A DNA stretch of 64,000 nucleotides from CAVQZA01 sp963724805. Lineage in GTDB: Bacteria; Actinomycetota; Thermoleophilia; Gaiellales; Gaiellaceae. The position numbers and the translations under genes were made by a program. The stretch's first letter is position 1. Every line of letters starts with the position of its first letter. The DNA is taken from positions 1,054,001 through 1,118,000 of the forward strand of contig CAVRWA010000014.1 of the NCBI GenBank assembly GCA_963724805.1, given 5' to 3'. Below, in pieces: positions 30,890-39,839 of the stretch. Under the pieces are notes generated by a model. The model had not been told where the DNA came from, did not search any database, and was given only the letters and a program-made list of their open reading frames with translations.

Positions 30890-32397
30890 CCGACGGGCGG
30901 GCCGAGGCGATAACGGTCCGCGATCAGGCCGTGGCGCAGGCCGCGGTCGCTCACGACCAGCGAGTCGCGGTCGAGCTTCTCCAGCACTGTGCGGACGACG
31001 CACGCGCCCGCGAGGATGACCTCGGCGCGTTTCGGCTGGAGGCCGACGACCCCCCGGCGCTCGTCCGCCGTGAGGGTGCGGTAGAGCTCGAGCTGCCGGT
31101 CGATCTCGGCGCGGTCGAGCTCGGTGCCCTGGACGATCTCGGGGTCGTACTCGGCGAGCCCGTGCTCGACGGCCGCGAGGTTGGTCAGCGCACCGCCCAT
31201 GCCGACGAGCGCGTCGGGCGAGGCGCGGCCGTCGAGACGGTCGAGCTCGGCGGCGATTCCGTCCAGCGCCGCGGCGAGCTCCTCCTCGGAGACGGGTCGG
31301 TCGAGCCCGTAGCGCTCGGTCAGGTGCGCCGCACCGACGGGGACGCTGAACTGCTCGTCGATCTCCCCGCCGTGTCCGAACGTGAACTGGGAGCTGCCGC
31401 CGCCGGTGTCGAAGGCGACGAGCGGGCCGCGGCCGAGCTCGAGCCCTGACACTGCGGCGAGGTAGGCGAGGCGGGCCTCCTCCTCGCCCGGGATGATCTC
31501 GATCCGGACGCCGCAGCGGGCCTCGACGGCGCCGACGAGCTCCGCGCCGTTCGCCGCGGCGCGGAGCCAGGCGGTGCCGACAGCCGCGATCTCGGCGGCG
31601 CCGGCGCGCCTCGCCTCCTCCGCCATGCCCGCGATCGCCTCCATCGTCCGCCTCATCGGCTCCGGCTCCAGGGTGGCCGCCGCGTCGAGGCCCTCCCCGA
31701 GGCGGGTCACCTCGGCGCGGTCGGCGACCATGTTCCACGTGCCGTCTGCGCGCCGTTCGCCGACGTGGAGCTTGACCGAGTTCGTGCCGACGTCGATCGC
31801 GGCGAATCGCTTCGCCCCGAAGCCGAGGAGCGTCTTCAGGCCGCGGGCCATGCAGACGTTCGTCCGGGAGGAGAGGCCGAGCGAGCGCACGGCGGCGACC
31901 ACCAGGGCGGGATCCTCCGACTCGACCGCGATCGTGCGCGTAGCGCCCCTGTCCGTCCTTACCTCGCTGAGCTCGGCCATGCAGCCGCCGACGATGTAGC
32001 GGGCCCGCTGCTTGTGCACGTCGGCGGCCAGCAGAGCCTCGTTCGGGCGAACGACCTCGTCGAGCAGGTCGTCGAAGCCGTAGGCGGCGCGGTCGAACGG
32101 GCGCGCGGCGACCCGCAGCGCGGCGAGCACGACGGCGACGTCGGAGGCGGGCAGCGGAAAGGCGCCCTTCAGCACCGGCACCCACTGCTCGAGCCCGTCG
32201 CCGTCGACCGCCTCCAGATGCTTGACGTCCATCAGCCCGTCCCGGACCTTGACCGACGCGTCGCTCTCCGCCGAGAGCAGGTAGACCTCGTCGCTCTCCT
32301 CGACACGCTCCGCGGTGAGTGTGGCGAAGGCCTCTTCGGCCCGGCCGAAGGTCTCGCCGAACGTCCGCCACTCCCAGCGGGGCACGAGCTCGGCCAT
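30886..32397 (-). CDS. CYTH-like domain fused to exopolyphosphatase/guanosine pentaphosphatase (Ppx/GppA)
   Basis: A 503-residue two-part protein. Residues 1-190 look like a CYTH/triphosphate-tunnel domain (WEWRTFGETF, SVKVRDGLMDVKHL, RYIVGGCMAELSEVRTD). Residues 198-500 are a Ppx/GppA phosphatase with the ASKHA phosphate loops AIDVGTNSVKLHV (200-212) and FDTGGGSSQF, plus the GEEEARLAY motif. Both halves bind polyanionic phosphates, so the fusion probably acts on polyphosphate or (p)ppGpp. It overlaps the stand-alone CYTH gene by one base. PPK2 lies about 9 kb away on the other strand. Confidence 0.83.
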   Translation of the reverse strand: MAELVPRWEWRTFGETFGRAEEAFATLTAERVEESDEVYLLSAESDASVKVRDGLMDVKHLEAVDGDGLEQWVPVLKGAFPLPASDVAVVLAALRVAARPFDRAAYGFDDLLDEVVRPNEALLAADVHKQRARYIVGGCMAELSEVRTDRGATRTIAVESEDPALVVAAVRSLGLSSRTNVCMARGLKTLLGFGAKRFAAIDVGTNSVKLHVGERRADGTWNMVADRAEVTRLGEGLDAAATLEPEPMRRTMEAIAGMAEEARRAGAAEIAAVGTAWLRAAANGAELVGAVEARCGVRIEIIPGEEEARLAYLAAVSGLELGRGPLVAFDTGGGSSQFTFGHGGEIDEQFSVPVGAAHLTERYGLDRPVSEEELAAALDGIAAELDRLDGRASPDALVGMGGALTNLAAVEHGLAEYDPEIVQGTELDRAEIDRQLELYRTLTADERRGVVGLQPKRAEVILAGACVVRTVLEKLDRDSLVVSDRGLRHGLIADRYRLGPPVG

Positions 32398-33182
32398 CAG
32401 GCCGTCTTGGCGCGCGCGATTCCGGCGAAGTACTCGAGCGCCTTGCGCGTCTTCGTCTCCTGCTCGCCGCTGAGGTCGACGCCGCGCCCGTCGAGGTACA
32501 CCCTCACCTCAGCGGCGACCTGGAAGCCCTCTGGGGGCAGGCATTTCGTCGAGAGCTCGAGCAGGCGCGACCCGTCGGGGTAGAGCCAGACCTCGGCGAC
32601 GAGCCTCCGTCCGCCGAGCTCCTCGGGGGTCAGCCGGAGCTTGAGGACGAAGATCGGGCCGAGGACGGCGAGGTCGTCGAGGCCGACGCCCTCCGGGGCG
32701 TGCTCGGCGTAGAACGCACGCTGCTCGCGGGAGAACAGCTTCCGCAGAGGCAGGCTGCCGTTGACGGTCGACCAGATGTCAGCCTTTCGCGGAGTGCCGC
32801 GCATCGACGCCGAGCAGACGTAGCCGCCCGGCATCGCGTCGACCTCGACGAAGAAGCTCGCCGACCGGCGCAGGTCGTCGGGCAGTTCCGAGGGCACGAC
32901 GGGCCGCAGCTTCACGACCGAGTCGTCGCCCTTTCCCTGGACGCGGCGGGCGCGGGCGACGACGCCGTTCGCGCTCAGCGCCAGGTCGGGTGTGTCGAAG
33001 AAGTAGATCTGGCGGATCTGCGCCTGAAGCGGGTCCAGCCCGAGCGAGATCGCCGCCGAGCGCTGCTCCGACTCGGGGACGGTGACCTTCAGCTCGACGC
33101 TGTCGGAGTCCGTCATCAGTGCCAGCATGCGGCCGAGCTCCTCGCCCGAGATCGCGGCCCTGGGACCGCTCGCGGAAGCCAT
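32397..33182 (-). CDS. CYTH-domain protein
   Basis: A 261-residue protein. It has an ELK motif at the first strand (SVELKVTVPE, about 28-37), where CYTH proteins carry EXEXK, then YFFDTPDLAL and an RARR...VKLRPV stretch of basic tunnel residues. The acidic strands FFVEVDAM and LVAEVWLYPDG would hold metals. A tunnel-like triphosphatase or polyphosphate-binding role is likely. A good AAGGAGGA Shine-Dalgarno precedes the ATG at 33182. It is co-transcribed with the CYTH-Ppx/GppA fusion. Confidence 0.75.
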   Translation of the reverse strand: MASASGPRAAISGEELGRMLALMTDSDSVELKVTVPESEQRSAAISLGLDPLQAQIRQIYFFDTPDLALSANGVVARARRVQGKGDDSVVKLRPVVPSELPDDLRRSASFFVEVDAMPGGYVCSASMRGTPRKADIWSTVNGSLPLRKLFSREQRAFYAEHAPEGVGLDDLAVLGPIFVLKLRLTPEELGGRRLVAEVWLYPDGSRLLELSTKCLPPEGFQVAAEVRVYLDGRGVDLSGEQETKTRKALEYFAGIARAKTA

Positions 33183-33242
33183 GCCTTCCTCCTTCTGCAG
33201 TTGAAGCTGAGCGTACCGCCCGCGCCCGGGTGTGCGCTCGGC

Positions 33243-34958
33243 TCAGTCGTGCCGGTCGGCTGCGAGCTGCGCCTCCACGGCGCGGTGGACGTTGCCGTGG
33301 ATGCGGTTTTGGCCGAGCCGGGACAGGAAGCCGTCCCGCTCGAGCACCGCCGCGACGGCGGGCTTGACGCGGGCGAGCCGCACCTCGATCTCGCGGCTCT
33401 CCGCGAAGTCGAGGATCTCGGCGAGCTTGGCGGAGCCCTGGGAATCGACGAGGCTCACGGCCTCGAGGTCGAGCACGACGGCGTGCAGGGGCTCCTCGCC
33501 CTTCAGCGCGAGCCCCCTGATCCGTTCCTCAAGCGCGTCGGCGGTCGCGAAGAACAGGCCTCCGTCGAGGCGTAGCACGGCGATCCCGGCGAACGTCTCG
33601 TCGCCGGGGTTCTCGGCCACGTCGCGGAACACCTGGGTGCCCGGCTCGCGCCCGAGCAGCGGCATCGCGGGAGCGGTGGCGACGTAGACGAGCCAGACGA
33701 GCGAGAGCGCGATCCCGATCACGACGCCGGCGAGCACGCCCGCGGAGAGCACGCCGAGAACGGCCGCTACGGCGATCCAGAAGTCGAAGCGCTTCACGCG
33801 GTAGAGGCGCCGCAGCTCGGGAACGTCGATCATGCCGAACACGACCGCGTCGATGATGATCGCAGCGAGCACGGCCTTCGGAAGCTGGGAGAAGAGCGGC
33901 GCGAGCGCGACCAGGGTCAGGAGCACGAGCCCGCCCGTGACGAGGGAGGCCATCGGGCTTCTCGCCCCCGCCGATTCGTTGAGCGAGCTCGCCGACAGGC
34001 TCGTCGAGACCGGCATGCCCTGGAAGGCTCCCGACGCGACGTTCGCCATTCCCTGTGCGACGGACTCCTGGTTGACGTCGATGCGGTAGCGGTGGCGGAC
34101 GGCGAAGGCTCGGGCGTCGCCGGCCGTCTGCGAGAAGCCGATCAGCAGGAGGCCGGCGGCGGCCACGAGGATGGTCGAGTAGTGCTGCTGGAAGACGTCG
34201 AGCCCGGGCAGCGTCGGCGCCGGGAGGCCGCGCGGGACCGGCCCGACGAGCGCGACACCGTGCGCACCGAGGTCGAACAACCACGTGGCCAGGAGGCCCG
34301 CGACCACGACCACGAGCGCCCCCGGCACGTGCGGCGCGTAGAAGCGCAGGCCGAGGATCAGCGCCAGCGCCAGCAGTCCCACCAGCAGCGTCGTCCAGCT
34401 GATCTCGTCGAGGGTTCGGAGCCACGATGCGAGCTCCGCCCAGGCGCTCTTGCCGGAGCTCGACGTGCCGCTGAGCTTCGGCAGCTCTCCGATCACGACG
34501 TCCACCGCGGCTCCCGCGAGGAAGCCCGTCACGACCGCGCGGGAGAGGAACCGTGCGATCCAGCCCATGCGCAGCAGCGCGAGCAGGAGGAAGAGCGCAC
34601 CGGTCACCAGCGTGATCGCCGCGACGAGCTCGGCGGCCTGCGCCCCGCCGACCCCCGCGAACAGCACCGCTCCACCGGCCACGGCCGCGAGCGACGAGCT
34701 CGGCCCCGTCGAGATGTGCCGTGACGTGCAGAACAGCGCGTACACGATCGCGCCGGCGGCCGCCGCGTACAGGCCGTTCTGGACCGGGACGCCGGCGATC
34801 CCCGCGTAGCCGAGGTCCTTCGGCACGATCATCGCCGTCACGGCGATCCCCGCCAGGACGTCGCTGCGGAGCATTGCCCTGTCGTAGCGCGGCAGCCACT
34901 CGACGATCGGGACCAGCCGAATCAGCCGGCGGCCGGGCGTGGCTTCGGCGCTCTCCAC
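33243..34958 (-). CDS. SulP-family anion transporter with STAS domain (copy 1)
   Basis: A 571-residue membrane protein. The N-terminal sulfate-transporter domain includes TAMIVPKDLGYAGIAGVP and LYAAAAGAIVYALF, with ten or more hydrophobic segments to about residue 410. A C-terminal STAS domain follows (about 445-560) with VVLDLEAVSLVDSQG. SulP proteins carry sulfate, bicarbonate or dicarboxylates; which one cannot be told here. GTG start at 34958. It is divergent from the P-type ATPase, 75 bases apart. Confidence 0.88.
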   Translation of the reverse strand: MESAEATPGRRLIRLVPIVEWLPRYDRAMLRSDVLAGIAVTAMIVPKDLGYAGIAGVPVQNGLYAAAAGAIVYALFCTSRHISTGPSSSLAAVAGGAVLFAGVGGAQAAELVAAITLVTGALFLLLALLRMGWIARFLSRAVVTGFLAGAAVDVVIGELPKLSGTSSSGKSAWAELASWLRTLDEISWTTLLVGLLALALILGLRFYAPHVPGALVVVVAGLLATWLFDLGAHGVALVGPVPRGLPAPTLPGLDVFQQHYSTILVAAAGLLLIGFSQTAGDARAFAVRHRYRIDVNQESVAQGMANVASGAFQGMPVSTSLSASSLNESAGARSPMASLVTGGLVLLTLVALAPLFSQLPKAVLAAIIIDAVVFGMIDVPELRRLYRVKRFDFWIAVAAVLGVLSAGVLAGVVIGIALSLVWLVYVATAPAMPLLGREPGTQVFRDVAENPGDETFAGIAVLRLDGGLFFATADALEERIRGLALKGEEPLHAVVLDLEAVSLVDSQGSAKLAEILDFAESREIEVRLARVKPAVAAVLERDGFLSRLGQNRIHGNVHRAVEAQLAADRHD

Positions 34959-35033
34959 GGCACGATCCTTTCAGACGGATGGGAGGGCGCTTCAACGCCG
35001 CGCCCGCTCCCGGCATGTCAAGGTACGACGGAA

Positions 35034-37796
35034 ATGGCCGTCGACAGAGAGACATCGCGCCCGTACGCCCAGGAGGCCGCCGAGGTCGTCGCTGCACTCG
35101 GGTCGGACCTGGACTCGGGTCTGACGGGCGCCGAGGCGGCGGCGCGGTTGTCGCGCTACGGGCCGAACGAGATCACCAAGGAGAAGCCGCCGTCGATGTG
35201 GGCGGTGGCGGCGCAGCAGCTGCGCGACCCGATGAACATCATGCTGATCGCGGTCGTCGCGGTGAGCTTCGTGATCGGCGAGGTCTCCACCGGCGTGATC
35301 GTCGCGCTCCTCATCCTTCTCAACGTCGTCCTCGGCACGCGCCAGGAGCTGAAGGCGCGTGCAAGCATCGACGCGCTCGCGAACCTCCAGGTGCCGCAAG
35401 CGAAGGTCGTGCGCGACGGCTCGGTCGCGCTCGTGCCGGCGGTCGACCTCGTCCCCGGCGACATCGTCGAGGTGGAGGCCGGCGACATCGTCCCCGCCGA
35501 CGGCCGCATCGTCCGCTCGGCCACGCTCGAGACGCAGGAGGCAGCCCTCACCGGCGAGAGCGCCCCGATCCCGAAGGACGCGGGCGCGCTCGACCGAGCG
35601 GACGTGGCGCTCGGCGACCGCTCGAACATGCTGTTCCAGAACACGGCGGTGACGAGGGGCACGGCCACGATGGTCGTGACCTCCACCGGCATGGAGACCG
35701 AGATGGGGAAGATCGCGACGATGCTGACCTCGGTCACCCGCACCCGTTCGCCGCTGCAGAAGGAGCTCGGCAAGCTGACGTACGTGCTCGGGATCATCGC
35801 CTGGGGGGCGGTGGCGTTCATCGTCGTCGTCGGCGTTGCCCGGGGCGAGAAGTTCAGCGACGTCCTCCTGCTGGGCACGGCGATGGCGATCTCGGCGATC
35901 CCGACGGGCATGCCGGCCTTCGTGTCGGGCCTGCTCTCGATGGGAGCGAAGCAGCTCGCCGACTCGAAGGCGGTCGTCAAGAACCTGACCGATGTCGAGA
36001 CGCTGGGGGCGACGAGCGCGATCAACACCGACAAGACCGGCACGCTGACGTTGAACCAGATGATGGTCTCGACCCTCTACACCGCCGGCGCGTGGTTCAC
36101 GGTCGAGGGGGAGGGCTACCGAAAGATCGGAGCGCTCCGGTCGGTCGCGGGCGCCCCTACGCCCGACTTCACGCGGCTGGCCCTCGGCCTCGTGCTCGAC
36201 AGCGATGCGACGGTCGGCGACGACGGGAGCGTGGTCGGCGACCCCACGGAGGCGGCGCTCGTGGTGCTCGCGGCCAAGCTCGGCGTCGATGCGGAGGAGA
36301 CGCGGCGGGCCTACCCGCGGATCGCCGAGGTGCCGTTCGACTCCGACTACAAGTTCATGGCCACCTTCCACCGCTACCCGGTGGACGGCACCGACCGCGT
36401 GATCCAGCTGGTCAAGGGCGGGCCCGACGTCGTGCTGGCGCGCTGCAGCCTCGCGGGCGGCCCCATGAGCGGCTCGCAGGTGCCGATCGAGGAGGCGCGG
36501 ACCGGGATCGACGAGGCGAACGACCGCATGGGAGAGAAGGGCCTGCGCGTGCTCGCCTTCGCGGCGCGCTTCGTCGACGACGGCGAGCTCGACGCGATGG
36601 CCGACGACCCGATGGCGCTCACACGCGACCTCGCGTTCGTCGGCATGGTCGGGATCATCGACCCGCTCCGCCCGTCGTCGAAGGCCGCGGTGCAGACGGC
36701 GCTCGGCGCGGGGATCGACGTCCGCATGATCACCGGCGACCATGCGGTGACCGCGCAGGCGATCGGCGAGTCGCTCGGGCTCGGGCCGGGCGCGATCAGC
36801 GGCATCGAGTTGCAGGAGCTGAGCGACGAAGAGCTCGGCCGCCGGCTACCCGAGCTGCACGTCTTCGGCCGGGTCACGCCGCAGGACAAGCTCCGCCTCG
36901 CCCGGCTGATGCAGGAGCAGGGGCTGATCGTGGCGATGACCGGGGACGCGGTCAACGACGCCGCCGCTCTGAAGCAGGCCGACATCGGCGTGGCGATGGG
37001 CAGCGGCAGCGAGGTCACCAAGCAGGCCGGCCGGATGATCCTCACCGACGACAACTTCGGCACGCTCGTGCACGCCGTCGAGATCGGCCGCCGGGTCTAC
37101 GAGAAGGTCGTCTCCTACGTCCGCTACCAGATGACCCAGCTGCTCGCGCTCGTGTTCCTGTTCATCGCCGCGACCGCGTTCGACATCAACCAGGGCGTCG
37201 CGCTGACCCCGCTGATGGTGCTGTACCTGCTCGTGTTCGCCACCGCCTCAGGCGTCGTCGTGATCGCGGTCGACCCGGGGGCGCCCGACGTGATGCACAG
37301 GCCGCCGCGCGACCCGAGGCTGACGATCACCAACCGGGCCGCGGTCAGGCTCTGGGTCGTCTACGCCTTCACGCTCTTCATCGCGGCACTGATCCCGCTC
37401 GTCGCCGGCCCCGACGACCCGAGCACCGACGTGCCGACTGCCTCGCTGACGATGACGTTCGCGGTGATGGGCCTCGGCACCGTCTTCAACGCGCTCACGA
37501 ACCGCCGCGACCCCGCGAGCGGCCTCTCGTCGCCGATCCTGAAGGCACTCGGCATCTCGCTCTTCCCCGTGGCGCTGATCGTCCTCGCGACCGAGCTGCC
37601 GGGGCTCCAGAAGGGCCTCCTCACCACCTCGCTCACCGGCAAGGAGTGGCTCGCCTGCTTCGGCCTCGCCGCCCTCCTGCCGCTCGTGATCGAGACGGGA
37701 AAATGGCTCCGCCGTCGGCGGGCCCCGAAGCCGGGCCCCGCAGACATGCAAAACGCGCTCGCCCCGGAGCGCGCCCTCTCCGAGGCTGCATCGTGA
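35034..37796 (+). CDS. Cation-transporting P-type ATPase (P2/P3-like)
   Basis: A 920-residue P-type ATPase. An N-terminal cation-ATPase domain (LTGAEAAARLSRYGPNEI) leads to the actuator motif LTGESAP, the phosphorylated D333 in NTDKTGTLT, a nucleotide domain with KGGPDVV, and the hinge TGDAVNDAAALKQADIG. About ten transmembrane segments are visible, including four to six after the hinge. In M4 the ion-site motif reads PTGMP at residues 290-294, where Ca and Na pumps have PEGLP and H pumps have PVGLP. The usual glutamate is missing, so ion specificity is uncertain and a proton or monovalent pump is possible. Its stop overlaps a GTG followed by two codons matching the PPK2 start. Confidence 0.88.
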   Translation: MAVDRETSRPYAQEAAEVVAALGSDLDSGLTGAEAAARLSRYGPNEITKEKPPSMWAVAAQQLRDPMNIMLIAVVAVSFVIGEVSTGVIVALLILLNVVLGTRQELKARASIDALANLQVPQAKVVRDGSVALVPAVDLVPGDIVEVEAGDIVPADGRIVRSATLETQEAALTGESAPIPKDAGALDRADVALGDRSNMLFQNTAVTRGTATMVVTSTGMETEMGKIATMLTSVTRTRSPLQKELGKLTYVLGIIAWGAVAFIVVVGVARGEKFSDVLLLGTAMAISAIPTGMPAFVSGLLSMGAKQLADSKAVVKNLTDVETLGATSAINTDKTGTLTLNQMMVSTLYTAGAWFTVEGEGYRKIGALRSVAGAPTPDFTRLALGLVLDSDATVGDDGSVVGDPTEAALVVLAAKLGVDAEETRRAYPRIAEVPFDSDYKFMATFHRYPVDGTDRVIQLVKGGPDVVLARCSLAGGPMSGSQVPIEEARTGIDEANDRMGEKGLRVLAFAARFVDDGELDAMADDPMALTRDLAFVGMVGIIDPLRPSSKAAVQTALGAGIDVRMITGDHAVTAQAIGESLGLGPGAISGIELQELSDEELGRRLPELHVFGRVTPQDKLRLARLMQEQGLIVAMTGDAVNDAAALKQADIGVAMGSGSEVTKQAGRMILTDDNFGTLVHAVEIGRRVYEKVVSYVRYQMTQLLALVFLFIAATAFDINQGVALTPLMVLYLLVFATASGVVVIAVDPGAPDVMHRPPRDPRLTITNRAAVRLWVVYAFTLFIAALIPLVAGPDDPSTDVPTASLTMTFAVMGLGTVFNALTNRRDPASGLSSPILKALGISLFPVALIVLATELPGLQKGLLTTSLTGKEWLACFGLAALLPLVIETGKWLRRRRAPKPGPADMQNALAPERALSEAAS

Positions 37797-37801
37797 GCAA
37801 G
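37722..37801 (+). repeat. Direct repeat copy A (ATPase tail plus downstream start)
   Basis: The last 24 codons of the P-type ATPase, its stop and the following GTGAGCAAG match the segment ending at the PPK2 start (copy B, 41645-41724); 15 of the 24 encoded residues are the same, with ERAL and EAAS conserved. A CGCGCTC/GAGCGCG stem-loop (37754-37760 and 37767-37773) lies within it. The two copies flank a block of three minus-strand genes. Confidence 0.7.
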
Positions 37802-37802
37802 G

Positions 37803-38459
37803 TCACGTATGCCTGGCTGCAGAGCGCGCAAGGATCAGTTGGGCCGCCCCGAAGCTGAGCAAGGCGACGGCAACGCCCAGGGTGGCGCCTGCGAGCGCGT
37901 CCGAGAGCCAGTGCACCTGTAGGTAGGTGCGGCTCCAGGTCATCGCGGCAATCGCGGCGGCTGCGAGCGTGAACCAGAGTCGGCGCTCCCGACCAGGTCT
38001 GCTGAAGAGGAGGACGAGCGCGACCGCGGTCGCGCCTGCGTAGGCGGCGTGGCCCGAGGGAAACGACGTCCCGTGCGGCTCGAGCATCTGCCCCGGCGGG
38101 CGCTCGCGACTGACGGCCGCCTTGACCAGGTTGACGAGCAGGGGGGTGAGCGCCTCGGCGGCGGCGAAGGCCGCCAGCGCGGCCCAGCGGCGCGCGAGGA
38201 GGAGCGCGAGCCCGATCCCGGCCAGCGTGAGGGCGCGCCAGAGGCCGCGCCCGAGCGCGTTGAACACGAGCGCGACGTGCGTGAGGAACGGCGTCTCGAT
38301 GTCCTGCATCAGCTCGGACCAGCGGCTGTCGATGGTGAGAGGGCCTTCGGGTATCAGGAGCGCGAGCAGAAGCACCAGCGCGAGGAGTGCGCCCCCCCAG
38401 CCGACGGCCCGGCCCGGGCGGGCGAGGAACTCCTCCGTTCGCCACCGTCCGGCCGGCAC
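37803..38459 (-). CDS. PAP2-family membrane phosphatase
   Basis: A 218-residue membrane protein with about six hydrophobic segments. All three PAP2 motifs are present: KAAVSRERP (about 112-120), FPSGH (about 131-135) and SRTYLQVHWLSD (about 174-185). It probably hydrolyses phosphatidic acid, undecaprenyl pyrophosphate or a related lipid phosphate at the membrane. GTG start at 38459; the stop comes six bases after the ATPase gene on the other strand. Together with the lipid kinase upstream it suggests lipid phosphate turnover. Confidence 0.87.
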   Translation of the reverse strand: MPAGRWRTEEFLARPGRAVGWGGALLALVLLLALLIPEGPLTIDSRWSELMQDIETPFLTHVALVFNALGRGLWRALTLAGIGLALLLARRWAALAAFAAAEALTPLLVNLVKAAVSRERPPGQMLEPHGTSFPSGHAAYAGATAVALVLLFSRPGRERRLWFTLAAAAIAAMTWSRTYLQVHWLSDALAGATLGVAVALLSFGAAQLILARSAARHT

Positions 38460-38470
38460 GGCTCCGGCCT

Positions 38471-39727
38471 TCAGTCCCGTCCGGCGGCCACGGCGAACAG
38501 CCGTCGCAGCGTGTCGAGAGCCCCTTCCGGGAGCCCGGCCGACGGTGAGGCGCCCGGGTGCTGCGGCGCGATGCGCACCCGCAGCGCCTGCGGCCGGCTG
38601 ACGAGCCGAAGCGGCGGGTCGAGCACGAGCGCCTCGCCGTCGACTCCCACCGGCACCGGCTGCGACGCCGTCACCTCGAAGGCTTGGTCGACCACTGCTG
38701 CCACGGGCGGCCCGCTCCGGGGGCCTGCAACACGGCGACGCCCAGCTCGCCTGCGTCCATCCGAGGCCGCATGCCCGAGCCGACGGCCCGCCCCAGGCGG
38801 TAGGCGTTGTTCGAGACCAGGATCACCGCCGCCGACTTGTTGCGCGCTGCCGTCCGGGCCGCGCCAGCCCAGCTCGGCGGTCGGCCCGTCGGGTTGCGCG
38901 GCGAGCACGTCGGGCGCCGTGTCGAGGATCGTGCGCAGCTTGGCGTCGCGGTACCCCTCGCGCTGCACGGCCTCGGCGTAGAGCCCGAATGACACGTTGT
39001 TCACGAACACGCGGCCGTTGATCTCGGCGAGGTCGACCCGGCGCTCCCCGCCGTTGACGAACGCGTCGAGCGCGCCGACGACGTCGTCGCGGTCGACTCC
39101 GAGGTCGAGCGCGAAGTGGTTGCGGGTACCCGCCGGGATGCAGGCGAACGGCAGATCGTGCTCGGCGGCGATCGAGGCCACCAGCGCCTGGGTGCCGTCA
39201 CCGCCGGCGGCCGCCAGTCCGTCGGCTCCCCGGGCAACCGCGTCGCGGACGAGCTGTGCGAGGTCGTCGCCGGGCTTCAGCTCGATCGGCTCGATCCCGC
39301 GTGCCCGCGCCTCGTCGGCGAGGTTGTTGCTCACGGCCTTGCCGCCGCCCGAGCGCGGGTTCCACACCACGACCGCGCGCGTCGGTGGAACGGCGGCCTG
39401 GAGCGTCGCGTCGACGCGGAACACCCGCCTGCCGATCGCGACGCCCAGGATCAGGAGCGCAACGGCCACAATACCGAAGCCGTAACGGTCGCCCGACAGC
39501 ACGACGACGACCGCCGCGACAAGCAGCAGCCCGCCGCCGGCCGCGAGAACGTGCCTTGCGGGGGCCGTTCGCAGAAGTGCCTGCCACGCCACGACGACGC
39601 CTGCGGCGAGCAGCGCGATCGCTGCCAGGCCGCGGGGGAGATCGCGCACGATCTCGATCACGGCCGCGACGACGGCAGCCACCAGGCACACCAACGCCGC
39701 CGCAGCGGAAACACGCCGACCGACCAT
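38471..39727 (-). CDS. Diacylglycerol/lipid kinase-family protein with N-terminal membrane domain; internal out-of-frame segment
   Basis: A 418-residue frame. Residues 1-105 hold about four hydrophobic segments. Residues 118 onward are a diacylglycerol-kinase catalytic domain (VVVWNPRSGGGKA, AAGGDGTQALVAS, IPAGTRNHFALDLGVD). Between about 38836 and 38683 the frame encodes low-complexity residues, while the next frame reads as a normal kinase segment (AAVILVSNNAYRLGRA, then WQQWST). The original frame then resumes with FEVTASQPVPVGVDGEAL. Two compensating single-base indels therefore scramble about 51 residues. This is probably sequence error; if real, the enzyme would lack part of its C-terminal beta-sandwich. 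Confidence 0.78.
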   Translation of the reverse strand: MVGRRVSAAAALVCLVAAVVAAVIEIVRDLPRGLAAIALLAAGVVVAWQALLRTAPARHVLAAGGGLLLVAAVVVVLSGDRYGFGIVAVALLILGVAIGRRVFRVDATLQAAVPPTRAVVVWNPRSGGGKAVSNNLADEARARGIEPIELKPGDDLAQLVRDAVARGADGLAAAGGDGTQALVASIAAEHDLPFACIPAGTRNHFALDLGVDRDDVVGALDAFVNGGERRVDLAEINGRVFVNNVSFGLYAEAVQREGYRDAKLRTILDTAPDVLAAQPDGPTAELGWRGPDGSAQQVGGGDPGLEQRLPPGAGRRLGHAASDGRRRAGRRRVAGPRSGPPVAAVVDQAFEVTASQPVPVGVDGEALVLDPPLRLVSRPQALRVRIAPQHPGASPSAGLPEGALDTLRRLFAVAAGRD

Positions 39728-39839
39728 CGCGTCGCCACCTTCCCGTCGTCCAAGTTCGCGCGCCTACTTCGCGCTTCCCGACGCATTGGAGCCTACCGCG
39801 ATCGAAACCGGTCTCGCGGCCACGTGCGCGAACGACGAG

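Noticed and set aside
37793..37858. 21-codon frame starting at the GTG that overlaps the ATPase stop
   Set aside because: It begins with the PPK2-like codons GTG AGC AAG but then has no homology or conservation signal; it is better explained as the broken end of a repeat.
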